Shown here: positions 19,844 through 29,471 of the stretch, in pieces
How the letters are laid out: the number at the start of each line of letters is the position of its first letter
Position numbering within the stretch: position 1 is the first letter of the stretch
Assembly (NCBI RefSeq): GCF_010726765.1
Contig: NZ_AP022601.1
Span: 4,588,001-4,652,000 of the forward strand
DNA: 64,000 nt
Source: Mycobacterium gallinarum
Lineage (GTDB): Bacteria > Actinomycetota > Actinomycetes > Mycobacteriales > Mycobacteriaceae
Direction: 5' to 3'
Program-made: the position numbers and the translations under genes
The notes under the pieces: generated by a model
Databases searched by the model: none
What the model was told of the DNA's origin: nothing
The model's input: the letters and a program-made list of their open reading frames with translations, nothing else

Positions 19844-21754
19844 TCAGACCTCGATTCGGGAGCCGACGATGACCGTCCGACTCAGCGGCAGCCCGAAGTG
19901 CGCGGCCGCATCGGCGGTGATGTGCGACGTGGCGATGAACAGTCGCTTGCGCCACGCCGGCATCGTCGGCGCGTCGCCCATGCACAGGTCGAGCTTCGAC
20001 AGGAAGTACGAGGCGTTCTCCAGATCAAAGGGACCCTCGGTGTCGTCGGAACTCAGCAGCGCAAGCGCGCGCGGGACGATCGGCCGCTCCATGTATCCGA
20101 AACGCGCTGCCACATGGACGATCCCGTCACTGGCATAGCCGAGGTCGTCGTGAGTCATCCGCTCGGAGTCGGGCAGTCGCGGCACATTCTCGGTCACGAC
20201 CGACAGAACGATGACGTGCTCGGCCAGCACATGGTTGTGCTCGACAATGGCGCGCATCGCCAACGGCGCGGTCTCGCGGCCCCGATCGAGGAAGATCGCC
20301 GTGCCGGGAATGCGAACCAGCGGCGGATCCCGATGCACCAGCTCGTCGACGAACTCCCGTAACGACCCTTCGGCCGTTTCCCTTGCGCGCGTGACGATTC
20401 GGCGACCCGTCTGCCATGTCGTCATCACGGTGAACGCCACAACGGCGATGGTCAGCGGAAGCCATGCGCCGTGCACCAGCTTGGTGAGGTTGGCCGCGAA
20501 GAACATCAGATCGACCACGAGCAACAGGCCGCCGCCGACCAGTACGCTCCACAGCGGCCATCCCCAGCGGGTCCGCGCGTAGTAGAAGAACAGCGTGGTG
20601 GTGATCGTGATCGTTCCGGTCACCGCCATGCCGAACGCGTACGCCAACGCCGCCGAACTGCGGAACGCGAACACGAGGATCAATACCGCGACCATCAGTA
20701 CGGCGTTGATCCACGGCACATAGATCTGGCCGATGGTCGACGCGGACGTGTGCTCGATACGCAGCCTTGGCAGGTAACCCAGCCGCGCGGCCTGCGACGC
20801 CACCGAGAACGCGCCGGTGATCACCGCCTGCGACGCGATCACCGTCGCCGCTGTTGCCAAGAGCACCATGGGAATTCGCGCCCACTCCGGCGTCAGCAGA
20901 AAGAACGGCGCGGCCACTGTGGACTCGTCGCCCAACACCAGCGCGCCCTGACCGAAGTAGTTCAGTGTGCATGCGGGCAGCACCAGACCCAGCCAGCCGT
21001 AGGTGATCGCGCGTCGGCCGAAATGACCCATGTCGGCGTACAACGCCTCGGCGCCGGTGACCGAGAGCACGATCGCGGCGAGTGCGAAGAACGCGATGTG
21101 GAAGTGGCCGGCCATGAACTCCAGCGCGTACGTCGGCGACAACGCCTTGAGAATCTCGGGATTGTCGACGATCCCGTGCACCCCGCAGGCGCCGATCGCC
21201 GTGAACCACAGGATCATCACCGGGCCGAAGAAGCGGCCGACCGTCGCGGTGCCGCGGCTCTGCACCGCGAACAGTCCCACGATGATCACGGCGGTGATCG
21301 GCACGACGAAGTCTCTGAATTCGGGATCGATCACCGCGATGCCCTCGACGGCCGACAGCACCGAGATCGCAGGCGTGATCATGCTGTCGCCGAAGAACAG
21401 CGCGGCGCCGAACAGCCCCGCCGCGGCGAGTACCGCCGAGGTGCGTCGGCCCCGGCGACCGGTCCAGCGCCGCAGCAGCGTGATGAGCGCCATGATGCCG
21501 CCCTCGCCGTTGTTGTCGGCGCGCATGACCAACGTGACGTAGGTGAGGGTGACGATGATCATCACCGACCAGAAGATGAGCGAGACCACGCCATAGACGT
21601 GGCTGTCGGCGACCGGAACGGGATGCGGGTCGTTCGGGTTGAACACCGTCTGGAGCGTGTAGATCGGGCTGGTGCCGATGTCGCCGAAGACCACACCCAG
21701 CGCGGCGATGATCACGCCCAGCCGCAGCGCCTGGGTGCCGGCTGGTCGGTCCAC
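19844..21754 (-). CDS. kup: Kup-family potassium transporter
   Basis: K+/H+ symporter of the KUP/HAK family, 636 residues (E. coli Kup 622). About 12 N-terminal membrane helices are followed by a cytoplasmic C-terminal domain (about residues 450-636). The family signature GVVFGDIGTSPIYTLQTVFN lies in the first helix, followed later by GEGGIMALITLLRR. I choose GTG at 21754, which starts VDRPAGTQALRLGVI just before the first helix; longer versions overlap the divergent gene at 21782. Confidence 0.9.
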   Translation of the reverse strand: MDRPAGTQALRLGVIIAALGVVFGDIGTSPIYTLQTVFNPNDPHPVPVADSHVYGVVSLIFWSVMIIVTLTYVTLVMRADNNGEGGIMALITLLRRWTGRRGRRTSAVLAAAGLFGAALFFGDSMITPAISVLSAVEGIAVIDPEFRDFVVPITAVIIVGLFAVQSRGTATVGRFFGPVMILWFTAIGACGVHGIVDNPEILKALSPTYALEFMAGHFHIAFFALAAIVLSVTGAEALYADMGHFGRRAITYGWLGLVLPACTLNYFGQGALVLGDESTVAAPFFLLTPEWARIPMVLLATAATVIASQAVITGAFSVASQAARLGYLPRLRIEHTSASTIGQIYVPWINAVLMVAVLILVFAFRSSAALAYAFGMAVTGTITITTTLFFYYARTRWGWPLWSVLVGGGLLLVVDLMFFAANLTKLVHGAWLPLTIAVVAFTVMTTWQTGRRIVTRARETAEGSLREFVDELVHRDPPLVRIPGTAIFLDRGRETAPLAMRAIVEHNHVLAEHVIVLSVVTENVPRLPDSERMTHDDLGYASDGIVHVAARFGYMERPIVPRALALLSSDDTEGPFDLENASYFLSKLDLCMGDAPTMPAWRKRLFIATSHITADAAAHFGLPLSRTVIVGSRIEV

Positions 21755-21781
21755 ACCTGGGAGAATACGGTGGTGGGCGAT

Positions 21782-22603
21782 ATGGCCGACGGTGATCTCG
21801 CAGACCTGGACGCGCTGTATGCCGCGAAACTCCAGGACTTCACCGCGCTGCGCGCCAAGCTCGCCGCCGACGCGAAGAAGCGTGGCGACGCCGAAGCCGC
21901 CAAGCAGATCGCGGCGGCGCGCAAGCCCACCACCGCAGCTCACGTCGTCAACGTGCTCGTGCTCAACGATCCCGCGGTGAGGGGTCGGCTCACCGGCCTG
22001 GGGGAGAGACTGCGTGCCGCCCATGCCGGCATGGACGGCACCGTCATCCGGGAGCTGACCGCCGAGCAGCGTCGCCTCATCGACGAATTGGCGCGCGCCG
22101 CATTCGAGACATCCGAGCTCAACGCGACGGCCACGCTGCGCGACGACGTCACCGCCACCCTGCAGGCGGCGATCGCCGATCCCGAGGTCGCCGCGCGCCT
22201 CGGCCGCCTGACCAAAGCCGAGCAGTGGTCAGGTTTCGGTGAGTTCGGCGACACCGCAATCGTTTTCAAGCCGACTCGCAAGAAAGAGCCCAAAGCCGAG
22301 CCGGCTCCACCTGCCGCTAAGAAGGGCGACGACAAGGCCGCCGAAGAACGCCGCAGGCGACAGCAGGCACGCGCCGAACTGGCCGCCGCCGAACGCGCCA
22401 AGGCCGAAGCCGACGACGCACTGAACGAACTGCAATCCGACCTGGCGACCGCCCGGCTACGCCGCGACGACGCACGCCGACGGCTGCAGGACGCCGAAAG
22501 TGCGCTCACCGCAGCCGAAGACGCCTACCAACAGGCGAAGCAGGCCAGCCGGGACGCCGCAAACGTCGTGAAGGAAGCGAAGAAAGCTACGCGCGGCAGC
22601 TGA
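21782..22603 (+). CDS. Coiled-coil protein of unknown function
   Basis: 273 residues from the ATG at 21782, divergent from kup with a 27-bp gap. A compact N-terminal region (about 1-155) is followed by a Lys/Pro/Ala linker and a long charged heptad-like coiled coil (about 175-273, rich in Ala, Arg, Glu, Lys and Asp). No signal peptide or membrane helix. I do not recognise a named family beyond actinobacterial hypothetical proteins. Its 3' end overlaps the convergent O-methyltransferase by 17 bases. Confidence 0.75.
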   Translation: MADGDLADLDALYAAKLQDFTALRAKLAADAKKRGDAEAAKQIAAARKPTTAAHVVNVLVLNDPAVRGRLTGLGERLRAAHAGMDGTVIRELTAEQRRLIDELARAAFETSELNATATLRDDVTATLQAAIADPEVAARLGRLTKAEQWSGFGEFGDTAIVFKPTRKKEPKAEPAPPAAKKGDDKAAEERRRRQQARAELAAAERAKAEADDALNELQSDLATARLRRDDARRRLQDAESALTAAEDAYQQAKQASRDAANVVKEAKKATRGS

Positions 22604-23264
22604 TCTCCATGCTGTCGGCGTCTCGCGCGGGAAAGGTCACGCTGACGTAGCCGTTCGCCGGCTCGCGCACGTACTCGAGATACGGTGCCAGCTCGGCCAT
22701 CGAGGTGTTGTCCGCAACCACGAGCGTGCCCGGCGACAGTCGCGGTTCGAGGAGTTCGAGCACCGGCACGTAGAGCTCTTTCCAGCCATCGAGAAGCACG
22801 AAATCCACTGGCCCGTACAGTTTCTCGAGCGTGGACAGCGCGTCGCCCTCCAACACCTCGATGAGGTCGTCGAGACCGACCTCGGCGAACGTCTTCTTCG
22901 CGGCCGCCACCTTCGCGGCGCTGAGCTCGGTGGTGACGACGCGGCCGCTGCCGTTGTCGCGAACCGCCGACGCGAGGTGGATCGCCGAGATTCCGAGCGA
23001 CATGCCGAACTCGACGACGGTCGTCGGCCGGGCCGCGCGCACCAACGAATACAGCAGCCGACCCGCATCTTGGGTGACCGGCAGGTAGTAGTCGCTGAAC
23101 GCGTCCGCCCGCTCCTGGGCCGTGGCCGACGCCAGCCTCGAGAAGTCGGTGCTGCCGTCGCGCATCGCGGCGAATTGCGCGGCCGACTCGGCGAACATGC
23201 GATCGAGGGCGGCGGCGACTTTCGGGTCTGCAAGTGTGGACGTCACACCTACGAACGTATCCAT
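22587..23264 (-). CDS. SAM-dependent O-methyltransferase (catechol-OMT-like)
   Basis: 225 residues. The class I methyltransferase fold shows motif I in TTVVEFGMSLGISAIHLAS and the later acidic motif VDFVLLDGWKELYVPVLELL, matching the O-methyltransferase family 3 group, which uses a divalent metal. Small-molecule methylation is expected; the substrate is unknown. The start is the ATG at 23264; a GTG six codons later (VTSTLADPKVAAALDRMF) is a reasonable alternative. Confidence 0.82.
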   Translation of the reverse strand: MDTFVGVTSTLADPKVAAALDRMFAESAAQFAAMRDGSTDFSRLASATAQERADAFSDYYLPVTQDAGRLLYSLVRAARPTTVVEFGMSLGISAIHLASAVRDNGSGRVVTTELSAAKVAAAKKTFAEVGLDDLIEVLEGDALSTLEKLYGPVDFVLLDGWKELYVPVLELLEPRLSPGTLVVADNTSMAELAPYLEYVREPANGYVSVTFPARDADSMEISCRA

Positions 23265-23300
23265 CCGATCTGAGCGGTTCCTGAGCGGCCGCGTGCCAGG

Positions 23301-24281
23301 ATGAGAACGAGGGCCATGACCGGTATCGACAGGTCGACACAGCGCGTGATCGCGGTGATCGCGCTCATGATCGTTGCCGCCGTGGCGCTGCGCGGCTACA
23401 TCCCCGGCGGCGGCGAACCGATCTCCGAGCGCGAACGGCCGCCGAGCAATCCGGCGGCGCTGATCGTGGTCATCGTGATGGTGTGTGCCGCGGTGGCGAT
23501 CATCGGGTTCGCGATCATCGCCCGGCTGCGCGATCGCACGCCGCGGCCCGCGGCGCGGGGAGATCTGCCCCAGGCATTGCGTACCAGGGGTCGGCCCAGC
23601 CTGCGGTTCACCCTGATCGTGGCGGGCCTGGTCCTCGGCTGGCTGCTGCTGGTGCTGTTGTTGACGCGGCTCGGCGGGCCTCCCGAACCCGCATCTGACG
23701 CGCCGACGGCCCCGGAGACCAGTACGCAGGCGCCGGACACCACCACCAGACCGGCCCCCGTCGACGACGAAGCTGAACCGGACACCGATGTGATCGGGTA
23801 CCTGATCCCGCCGATGCTGATCCTGATGGTGCTGGTGGTCGTCGGGACGGCGGTCGTGTCGAAGCGGCAACGAAGCAGCGCAGTGCAGTACCTGGGCGAC
23901 GACGACATCCCCGCCGCCGCCGAGGCTCCGGCGGCGGGTGCTTCCCTCGTCCGCGCGGCGGAAGTCGGGCTTGCCGAGATCGGCGACCGCACCAGGGAAC
24001 CGCGTGAGGCGATCATCGCCTGCTATGCCGCGATGGAACGCGAGCTGACCCGCGTGCCGGGTGCGGTCCCACAGGACTGCGACACCCCCTCCGAGGTGCT
24101 GGCCCGGGCCGTGCACAACCGTGCCCTGCGGGCCGACAGCGCGACCGAACTCGTCGAGTTGTTCGAGGAGGCGAGGTTCTCCCCGCATGTGATGACCGAA
24201 GAGCATCGTGACGCGGCCGTGAGCGTACTGGAGCGTGTGCTCGCCGAACTCCCGGATGGCGCCGCGAGGAGCAGCGCATGA
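23301..24281 (+). CDS. DUF4129-domain membrane protein
   Basis: 326 residues with membrane helices near residues 15-32, 50-72, 100-122 and 165-187. An extracytoplasmic Thr/Pro-rich linker lies between helices 3 and 4. The C-terminal cytoplasmic DUF4129 domain (about 215-320) includes PREAIIACYAAMERELTRVP. It heads a five-gene operon with MoxR and DUF58 proteins, the usual DUF4129 context in actinobacteria (compare M. tuberculosis Rv3691-Rv3693). The ATG at 23316 is a possible alternative start. Confidence 0.85.
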   Translation: MRTRAMTGIDRSTQRVIAVIALMIVAAVALRGYIPGGGEPISERERPPSNPAALIVVIVMVCAAVAIIGFAIIARLRDRTPRPAARGDLPQALRTRGRPSLRFTLIVAGLVLGWLLLVLLLTRLGGPPEPASDAPTAPETSTQAPDTTTRPAPVDDEAEPDTDVIGYLIPPMLILMVLVVVGTAVVSKRQRSSAVQYLGDDDIPAAAEAPAAGASLVRAAEVGLAEIGDRTREPREAIIACYAAMERELTRVPGAVPQDCDTPSEVLARAVHNRALRADSATELVELFEEARFSPHVMTEEHRDAAVSVLERVLAELPDGAARSSA

Positions 24282-24763
24282 AAAAGATTGTCGCAGCTGG
24301 AGTCCTGCTGGTGGCAGGTGCCGAGCTGCTGGCGCTCGCCGGACCCGATCGGGGGTTGATCCTCATCATGTCTGGCATCGCCGTCGCCTGCGCGCTGCTG
24401 GGCCTGCGCTGGTATCTGGTACGCGAAACCGCTCTCATTGACGAGGAGCAATACATCGATGATGCGGCAGAGTCGTTGCGCCGCTGGCTGTCTCGCACCG
24501 AGACGCTGATCGGTCAATCGGACGCCACCCGAAGGGACTGGGACCGTCACCTGCGGCCGACGTTGGCCCGGCAATTCGAGATGGCCACCGGTCAGAAGCG
24601 GTCCAAGAACCGCGCCGCCTACAACGCCACCGGACTGATGTTGTTCGGCGCCGACCTCTGGGTGTGGGTCGATCCGGAGAACGTGGCACGAAGTGGCCTC
24701 GACGAACCAGGGCCCGGGCGAACGGCATTGGACGAAATACTGCAACGGCTGGAGCGGGTGTGA
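24278..24763 (+). CDS. Small membrane protein of the MoxR operon
   Basis: 161 residues with two hydrophobic helices at the N terminus (about 4-22 and 26-46), then a charged cytoplasmic domain with YIDDAAESLRRWLSRTETLI and a C-terminal WVWVDPENVARSGLDEPGPG segment. It overlaps the upstream gene by four bases (ATGA) and moxR by four, so translation is coupled. Function unknown; probably a partner of the MoxR/DUF58 machinery. Confidence 0.82.
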   Translation: MKKIVAAGVLLVAGAELLALAGPDRGLILIMSGIAVACALLGLRWYLVRETALIDEEQYIDDAAESLRRWLSRTETLIGQSDATRRDWDRHLRPTLARQFEMATGQKRSKNRAAYNATGLMLFGADLWVWVDPENVARSGLDEPGPGRTALDEILQRLERV

Positions 24764-25722
24764 CCGAACATGCTGGCAGGACCACCACGGCGAACTGCGA
24801 GTCGGTTCTCGACGAAATCGGCCGGGTGGTGGTCGGAAAGCGCGGTGCGCTCACCCTGATTCTCACCACCGTGCTGGCAGGCGGTCACGTGCTGATCGAG
24901 GATCTGCCCGGGCTCGGCAAGACGTTGATCGCACGGTCGTTCGCCGCCGCCCTGGGCCTGGATTTCAAACGGGTGCAGTTCACCCCGGACCTGTTGCCCG
25001 CCGACCTGCTGGGGTCGACGGTGTACGACATGCAGTCGGGCCGTTTCGAGTTCCGGTCCGGACCCATATTCACGAACCTGCTTCTCGCAGACGAAATCAA
25101 CCGCACCCCGCCCAAAACCCAGGCGGCGCTGCTCGAGGCAATGGCCGAGGGGCAGGTCAGCATCGACGGCGTCACCCATCAGCTGCCCGCCCCGTTCATC
25201 GTGCTGGCCACGGACAACCCGATCGAGTACGAAGGCACCTATCCCTTGCCGGAGGCGCAGCTGGACCGGTTCACGATCCGGCTCGAACTGCGCTACCTCT
25301 CCGAGCAGGAGGAGGCCTCGATGCTGCGCAGGCGCATCGACCGGGGCGCTGCCGAACCCACCGTGCACCAGATCGTCGATGCCCACGAACTGCTCGCGAT
25401 GCGGGAGTCGGTGGAAGAGGTCACCGTCCACGACGATGTACTCCGCTACGTGGTGTCCCTGGCCGCCGCGACGCGTCAGCATCCGCAGGTCGCGGTCGGC
25501 GCGAGCCCCCGGGCGGAACTGGACCTCGTCCAGCTCGCTCGTGCACGGGCATTGCTGCTCGGCCGCGACTACGTGATCCCCGAGGACGTCAAATCCCTCG
25601 CGGTACCGTCGATCGCGCACCGTATCAGCCTGCGTCCGGAGATGTGGGTGCGCCGGGTGCACGGCAGCGACGTGGTGGAGGAGCTGCTGCGGCGGCTTCC
25701 GGTGCCACGGACCAACGGATGA
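24760..25722 (+). CDS. moxR: MoxR-family AAA+ ATPase
   Basis: 320 residues from the GTG at 24760 (GTGA overlap with the previous stop). Walker A is degenerate but recognisable as IEDLPGLGKTLIARSFAAAL; Walker B is LLADEINRTPPKTQAALLEA; sensor 1 lies in FIVLATDNPIEYEGTYPLPE. MoxR proteins act as chaperone-like ATPases for DUF58 or VWA partners, often for cell-envelope or metalloenzyme maturation. The client here is unknown; the next gene's DUF58 protein is the likely partner. Confidence 0.93.
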   Translation: MTEHAGRTTTANCESVLDEIGRVVVGKRGALTLILTTVLAGGHVLIEDLPGLGKTLIARSFAAALGLDFKRVQFTPDLLPADLLGSTVYDMQSGRFEFRSGPIFTNLLLADEINRTPPKTQAALLEAMAEGQVSIDGVTHQLPAPFIVLATDNPIEYEGTYPLPEAQLDRFTIRLELRYLSEQEEASMLRRRIDRGAAEPTVHQIVDAHELLAMRESVEEVTVHDDVLRYVVSLAAATRQHPQVAVGASPRAELDLVQLARARALLLGRDYVIPEDVKSLAVPSIAHRISLRPEMWVRRVHGSDVVEELLRRLPVPRTNG

Positions 25723-25728
25723 TCGGCT

Positions 25729-26988
25729 GTGATCGAGACCCGTTCTACTGAGGCTCAATTACGTTGGCGCCCATCGTCACTCACACTCGCGATCCTCACC
25801 TGCGTCGCAGTGCTGCTGGCAGTGGCGGTGATCGCCTCGCTCTGGCAGCTCGTGGCGTTCGCTGCACCGCTGTTGGGGGTGGTGTGCTCGGTCGGCTGGC
25901 AGCGCCCTGTTCCCAGGGTCGTGGTGCATGCCGATCCGGGTGTGCACCGCTGCTTCGAATCAGAGACCGCACAGGTGCGGGTCTGGGCGACCGCCGATCC
26001 TGAGACCGATTACGACGCGCTTGCCCTCGCGGTCGAGGTCGTACCCGGGATGCGAATTGACGAGGCGGAAAACGGCTCTCGCGAATGCCACACCGTCTCC
26101 GCCGCGAGATGGGGCCGGTACCCGATCCTGGGTAGCGTGACGGTGCGTGCGAGAGGCGGGCTGCTGCGGGGCTCAGCCGTCGTGGATGCCGCCGACATCT
26201 ACGTGTTCCCGATGGCGCCGCCGCAGCCGACATCGATTCCGCGCACCGACCTGCTCGACCGACTGGGTACCCACCTCACCCGGCACATCGGGCCCGGCGT
26301 GGAGTACGCGGACGTCCGCCGGTACGTGCCCGGTGATCACCTGCGGACGGTCAACTGGCAGGTGAGCGCACGCCGCGGCAGCCTGCACGTCACGCAGCGA
26401 CTGACCGACCGCGCCGCCGACGTCGTGGTGCTGGTGGACAACTATCCGCAGCCCGCCGGGCCGGCCACCGAAGCCACCGACCGCACCGTGCGGGGTGCCG
26501 TTCAGGTCGTGCAGAGCGCGCTGCGCAGCGGTGACCGAGCCGGGGTCGTCGCGCTCGGGGACCGTCGGCCGCGCTGGCTCGGCGCCGACATCGGTCGGCG
26601 GCAGTTCTACCGGGTGCTCGACGCGGTGCTCGCCGTTGACGGTGGTTACGACACGACACCCGGCACGCTGGCGCCGCGCGCGGCGGTTCCGCCGGGGGCG
26701 ATCGTCGTCGCGTTCTCGACGTTGCTCGACACCGAGTTCGCGTTGGCGCTGATCGACCTTCGCAGGCGCGGCCACACCGTGGTCGCCGTCGACGTCCTCG
26801 AAGGTGCACCGTTCGAGAAGGAATGCGACAGCGTCGTCGCCAGGATGTGGTCGCTGCAGCGGTCATTCATGTATCGCGACATGGGCACAGTCGGGGTCGA
26901 CATCGTCACCTGGCGCGCCGTCGACACGCTCGACACGGTCATGCAGTTGGTACCCGATCACCGGCGTTCGGTGCGGGGACGGCGATGA
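25729..26988 (+). CDS. DUF58-domain protein (VWA-like)
   Basis: 419 residues, GTG start. Two N-terminal membrane helices (about 18-60) are followed by a cytoplasmic region with the DUF58 core YADVRRYVPGDHLRTVNWQV at about residues 190-210 and a VWA-like fold after it (VVVLVDNYPQPAGPATEATD carries the metal-site region). It is the standard partner of MoxR ATPases. It is six bases downstream of moxR and overlaps the next gene by four. Confidence 0.9.
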   Translation: MIETRSTEAQLRWRPSSLTLAILTCVAVLLAVAVIASLWQLVAFAAPLLGVVCSVGWQRPVPRVVVHADPGVHRCFESETAQVRVWATADPETDYDALALAVEVVPGMRIDEAENGSRECHTVSAARWGRYPILGSVTVRARGGLLRGSAVVDAADIYVFPMAPPQPTSIPRTDLLDRLGTHLTRHIGPGVEYADVRRYVPGDHLRTVNWQVSARRGSLHVTQRLTDRAADVVVLVDNYPQPAGPATEATDRTVRGAVQVVQSALRSGDRAGVVALGDRRPRWLGADIGRRQFYRVLDAVLAVDGGYDTTPGTLAPRAAVPPGAIVVAFSTLLDTEFALALIDLRRRGHTVVAVDVLEGAPFEKECDSVVARMWSLQRSFMYRDMGTVGVDIVTWRAVDTLDTVMQLVPDHRRSVRGRR

Positions 26989-27404
26989 ACCGCGCGTTGT
27001 CGACGGCCTTCGGCTTGGTGATGGTCGCCGCAGCCGCGGTGCAAGCCGATGACGCGGCCTTGATTGCGGCGGCATTGTCCACGCTTGGGATATTGGTGGG
27101 CAACGTCTTTCGTCCGGCCGCCACCCTGGCGGTACTGCTGGCCGCCACCGCTCTGGTGCTCAACGAATCGCCGGCCATGCTTGCCTCGCTTTCGGGCCTC
27201 TGCGCGGCCTGCTACCTGGTGCTCCGGCACACCGCGGCCATCACCGCGCCGACCGTCATTGGTGCCGTGGGGTTTACGGCGGTGGGCCTGGCGGCGGTGA
27301 CACTGCCGCTGGAGCTTGCGTGGGCTCCGCTGCTGGCGCCTCTGGTGATGGTCGCACTGGTGGCCCTGGTGACGCGACCGTTCTGGGCGCAGCGGCAGTC
27401 CTGA
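26985..27404 (+). CDS. Small hydrophobic membrane protein at the end of the MoxR operon
   Basis: 139 residues, almost entirely hydrophobic, with four or five predicted membrane helices and few charged residues. ATG at 26985 overlaps the DUF58 stop (ATGA). I do not recognise a named family. Coupled translation ties it to the MoxR/DUF58 system. Confidence 0.78.
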   Translation: MNRALSTAFGLVMVAAAAVQADDAALIAAALSTLGILVGNVFRPAATLAVLLAATALVLNESPAMLASLSGLCAACYLVLRHTAAITAPTVIGAVGFTAVGLAAVTLPLELAWAPLLAPLVMVALVALVTRPFWAQRQS

Positions 27405-27425
27405 TCGCGTTATCTTTGTCTGGCA

Positions 27426-27441
27426 CAACCCCTGTGGGTTG
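27426..27441. promoter_or_regulatory. Inverted repeat CAACCC-CTGT-GGGTTG upstream of the MHS transporter
   Basis: Perfect six-base arms in the 83-bp gap between the MoxR operon and the transporter gene. It could be an operator for the downstream TetR regulator or a weak terminator for the MoxR operon. The transporter has a good ribosome site (GGGAGAAG) nine bases before its ATG. Confidence 0.35.
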
Positions 27442-27487
27442 GTAAGCGAAATGCTCAGCGGGACGCTTAAATTCGGGAGAAGTCACC

Positions 27488-28789
27488 ATGCCGTCAGATG
27501 TCCGCAAGGCCGTCACCGGTGCATCGATCGGTAACGCCGTCGAATGGTTCGACTTCGCGATCTACGGATTTCTGGCGACCTTCATCGCGGCGAACTTCTT
27601 CCCGGCCGGCGACGAGACGGCGGCGCTGCTGAAAACGTTTGCGATCTTCGCGGCTGCCTTCTTCATGCGTCCGCTGGGCGGCTTCGTGTTCGGCCCCCTC
27701 GGCGATCGGATCGGGCGGCAGCGTGTGCTCGCCGTGGTCATCCTGCTGATGTCGGGCGCGACCGTGGCCATCGGCCTGCTTCCGACGTACGCCTCGATCG
27801 GTGTCGCGGCCCCGCTGCTGCTGTTCTTCCTGCGCTGTCTGCAAGGGTTCTCGGCCGGCGGCGAATACGGTGGCGGCGCTGTCTACCTGGCCGAGTTCGC
27901 GTCGGAGAAACGCCGGGGCGTGACGATCACGTTCATGGCGTGGTCGGGGGTCCTCGGGTTTCTCCTCGGATCCGTGACCGTGACGCTGCTGCAGGCACTG
28001 CTGCCCGCCGACGCGATGAACAGCTACGGCTGGCGGATTCCGTTCCTCATCGCGGGGCCGCTCGGCCTCATCGGCCTGTATATCCGGCTGCGCCTCGACG
28101 ACACCCCACAGTTCGCTGAACTCAGCAAGACCAACCAGGTCGCCACGTCGCCGCTGCGTGAAGCGGTGACGACGTCGTGGCGGTCCATCCTGCAGGTGAT
28201 CGGCCTGTTCATCGTGTTCAACGTCGGGTACTACGTGGTGTTCACATTCCTGCAGACCTACCTGATCGTGACGCTGAAGTTCTCCAAGACCGAGGCGTTC
28301 ACGTCGATGACCCTGGCGACGTTCGTCGCGCTGGTGCTCATCCTTCCGCTCGCGGCGTTGTCCGACCGTATCGGTCGCAAGCCGCTCCTGATCGCCGGGT
28401 CGGTGGCCTTTGTGCTCCTGTCCTACCCGTTGTTCCTGCTGCTGAATTCCGGGTCGCTGGCCGCCGCGATCGCCGCCCATTGCCTGCTGGCGGCCATCGA
28501 GTCGATCTACGTGTCGACCGCGGTGTCCGCCGGTGTCGAGCTGTTCGCCACGAGCGTGCGCTACAGCGGGTTCTCGATCGGCTACAACATCTGCGTCGCA
28601 GGATTCGGCGGCACGACGCCGTATGTCGTCACCTGGCTCACGGTGCAAACCGGTGACAACACGGCACCGCCGATCTACCTGATCGCCGCGGCGGTCATCT
28701 CACTCGCAGCGGTTCTGACACTGCGAGAGACGGCCGCGCGGCCGCTTCCGCAGACCAGCGACCGCAGCCTCGCGACAGCGTTAGAGTGA
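27488..28789 (+). CDS. MFS transporter, metabolite:H+ symporter (MHS) subfamily
   Basis: 433 residues, 12 membrane helices. The MHS N-terminal signature [18 protein letters not shown] is present, followed by the MFS loop motif [18 protein letters not shown] and a second copy [16 protein letters not shown] between helices 8 and 9. MHS members (ProP, KgtP, ShiA types) carry small carboxylates or betaines; the substrate is not determined. It is four bases upstream of a TetR gene, which probably regulates it. Confidence 0.9.
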   Translation: MPSDVRKAVTGASIGNAVEWFDFAIYGFLATFIAANFFPAGDETAALLKTFAIFAAAFFMRPLGGFVFGPLGDRIGRQRVLAVVILLMSGATVAIGLLPTYASIGVAAPLLLFFLRCLQGFSAGGEYGGGAVYLAEFASEKRRGVTITFMAWSGVLGFLLGSVTVTLLQALLPADAMNSYGWRIPFLIAGPLGLIGLYIRLRLDDTPQFAELSKTNQVATSPLREAVTTSWRSILQVIGLFIVFNVGYYVVFTFLQTYLIVTLKFSKTEAFTSMTLATFVALVLILPLAALSDRIGRKPLLIAGSVAFVLLSYPLFLLLNSGSLAAAIAAHCLLAAIESIYVSTAVSAGVELFATSVRYSGFSIGYNICVAGFGGTTPYVVTWLTVQTGDNTAPPIYLIAAAVISLAAVLTLRETAARPLPQTSDRSLATALE

Positions 28790-28793
28790 GTAT

Positions 28794-29438
28794 GTGCCGC
28801 AACAATCCGATCCTCCATCGCGGCCTCGACTGACTTCTCGAGGTGCCGCGACACGGAGCCGGATCGTCCTTGCGGCCGCCGAACTGATGCACGTTCAGGG
28901 CGTCGCGGCGACGACGATAGACGATGTCCTCGCGGCGAGCTCGACAAGCAAATCCCAGTTCTACCAACACTTTGAGGACAAGGGCGAGCTGGTCTACGAG
29001 GTCATCACGCAGCGGGCCGACGAAGTGTTGTCGTGGCAGCGGCTGCGTCTGGAGAAGGTGGACTCGTTCCGCGGGCTGTATCAGTGGCGCGACGCCATGG
29101 TGCAGCGGTGCGCCTTGCGCAGCGGCTTCTGGGGATGCGAACTCGGTTCTCTGGCTGCGGAATTAGCCGATTCCGACGATAAGGCCAGGGCCTCACTTTC
29201 CGAGCACTTCACGGAATGGCAGACGCTACTCAGAGAGGCTCTGGAGCGTATGCGTGACAGCGGCGTCTTGCGTGCGGAGGCGGAGACCGGTTCTCTTGCA
29301 ACAGGTTTGCTCGCCGCCGTCGAAGGCGGCTACCTACTGTCGCAGACCGGCCGCGACCCGCGACTGATGCAGGCGGCGCTGGACATGGCGATAGGCCATG
29401 TGGCGTCGTTCGCGGCCGCCGCCGAAACAGTGCGCTGA
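28794..29438 (+). CDS. TetR-family regulator
   Basis: 214 residues, GTG start four bases after the transporter stop. The N-terminal TetR HTH reads SRIVLAAAELMHVQGVAATT followed by IDDVLAASSTSKSQFYQHFE. The C-terminal ligand domain resembles TetR_C_6-type members (WRDAMVQRCALRSGFWGCELGSL). Likely autoregulates this two-gene unit in response to a transporter substrate. Confidence 0.88.
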   Translation: MPQQSDPPSRPRLTSRGAATRSRIVLAAAELMHVQGVAATTIDDVLAASSTSKSQFYQHFEDKGELVYEVITQRADEVLSWQRLRLEKVDSFRGLYQWRDAMVQRCALRSGFWGCELGSLAAELADSDDKARASLSEHFTEWQTLLREALERMRDSGVLRAEAETGSLATGLLAAVEGGYLLSQTGRDPRLMQAALDMAIGHVASFAAAAETVR

Positions 29439-29471
29439 CGGCGACCGCGAACGTCGAAGGTGAAACCGCGG

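Noticed and set aside
20471..21781. Long open frame on the plus strand running antisense through kup into the coiled-coil gene
   Set aside because: Arg/Gln/His-rich composition typical of the antisense frame of a high-GC gene; the real gene starts at the ATG at 21782.
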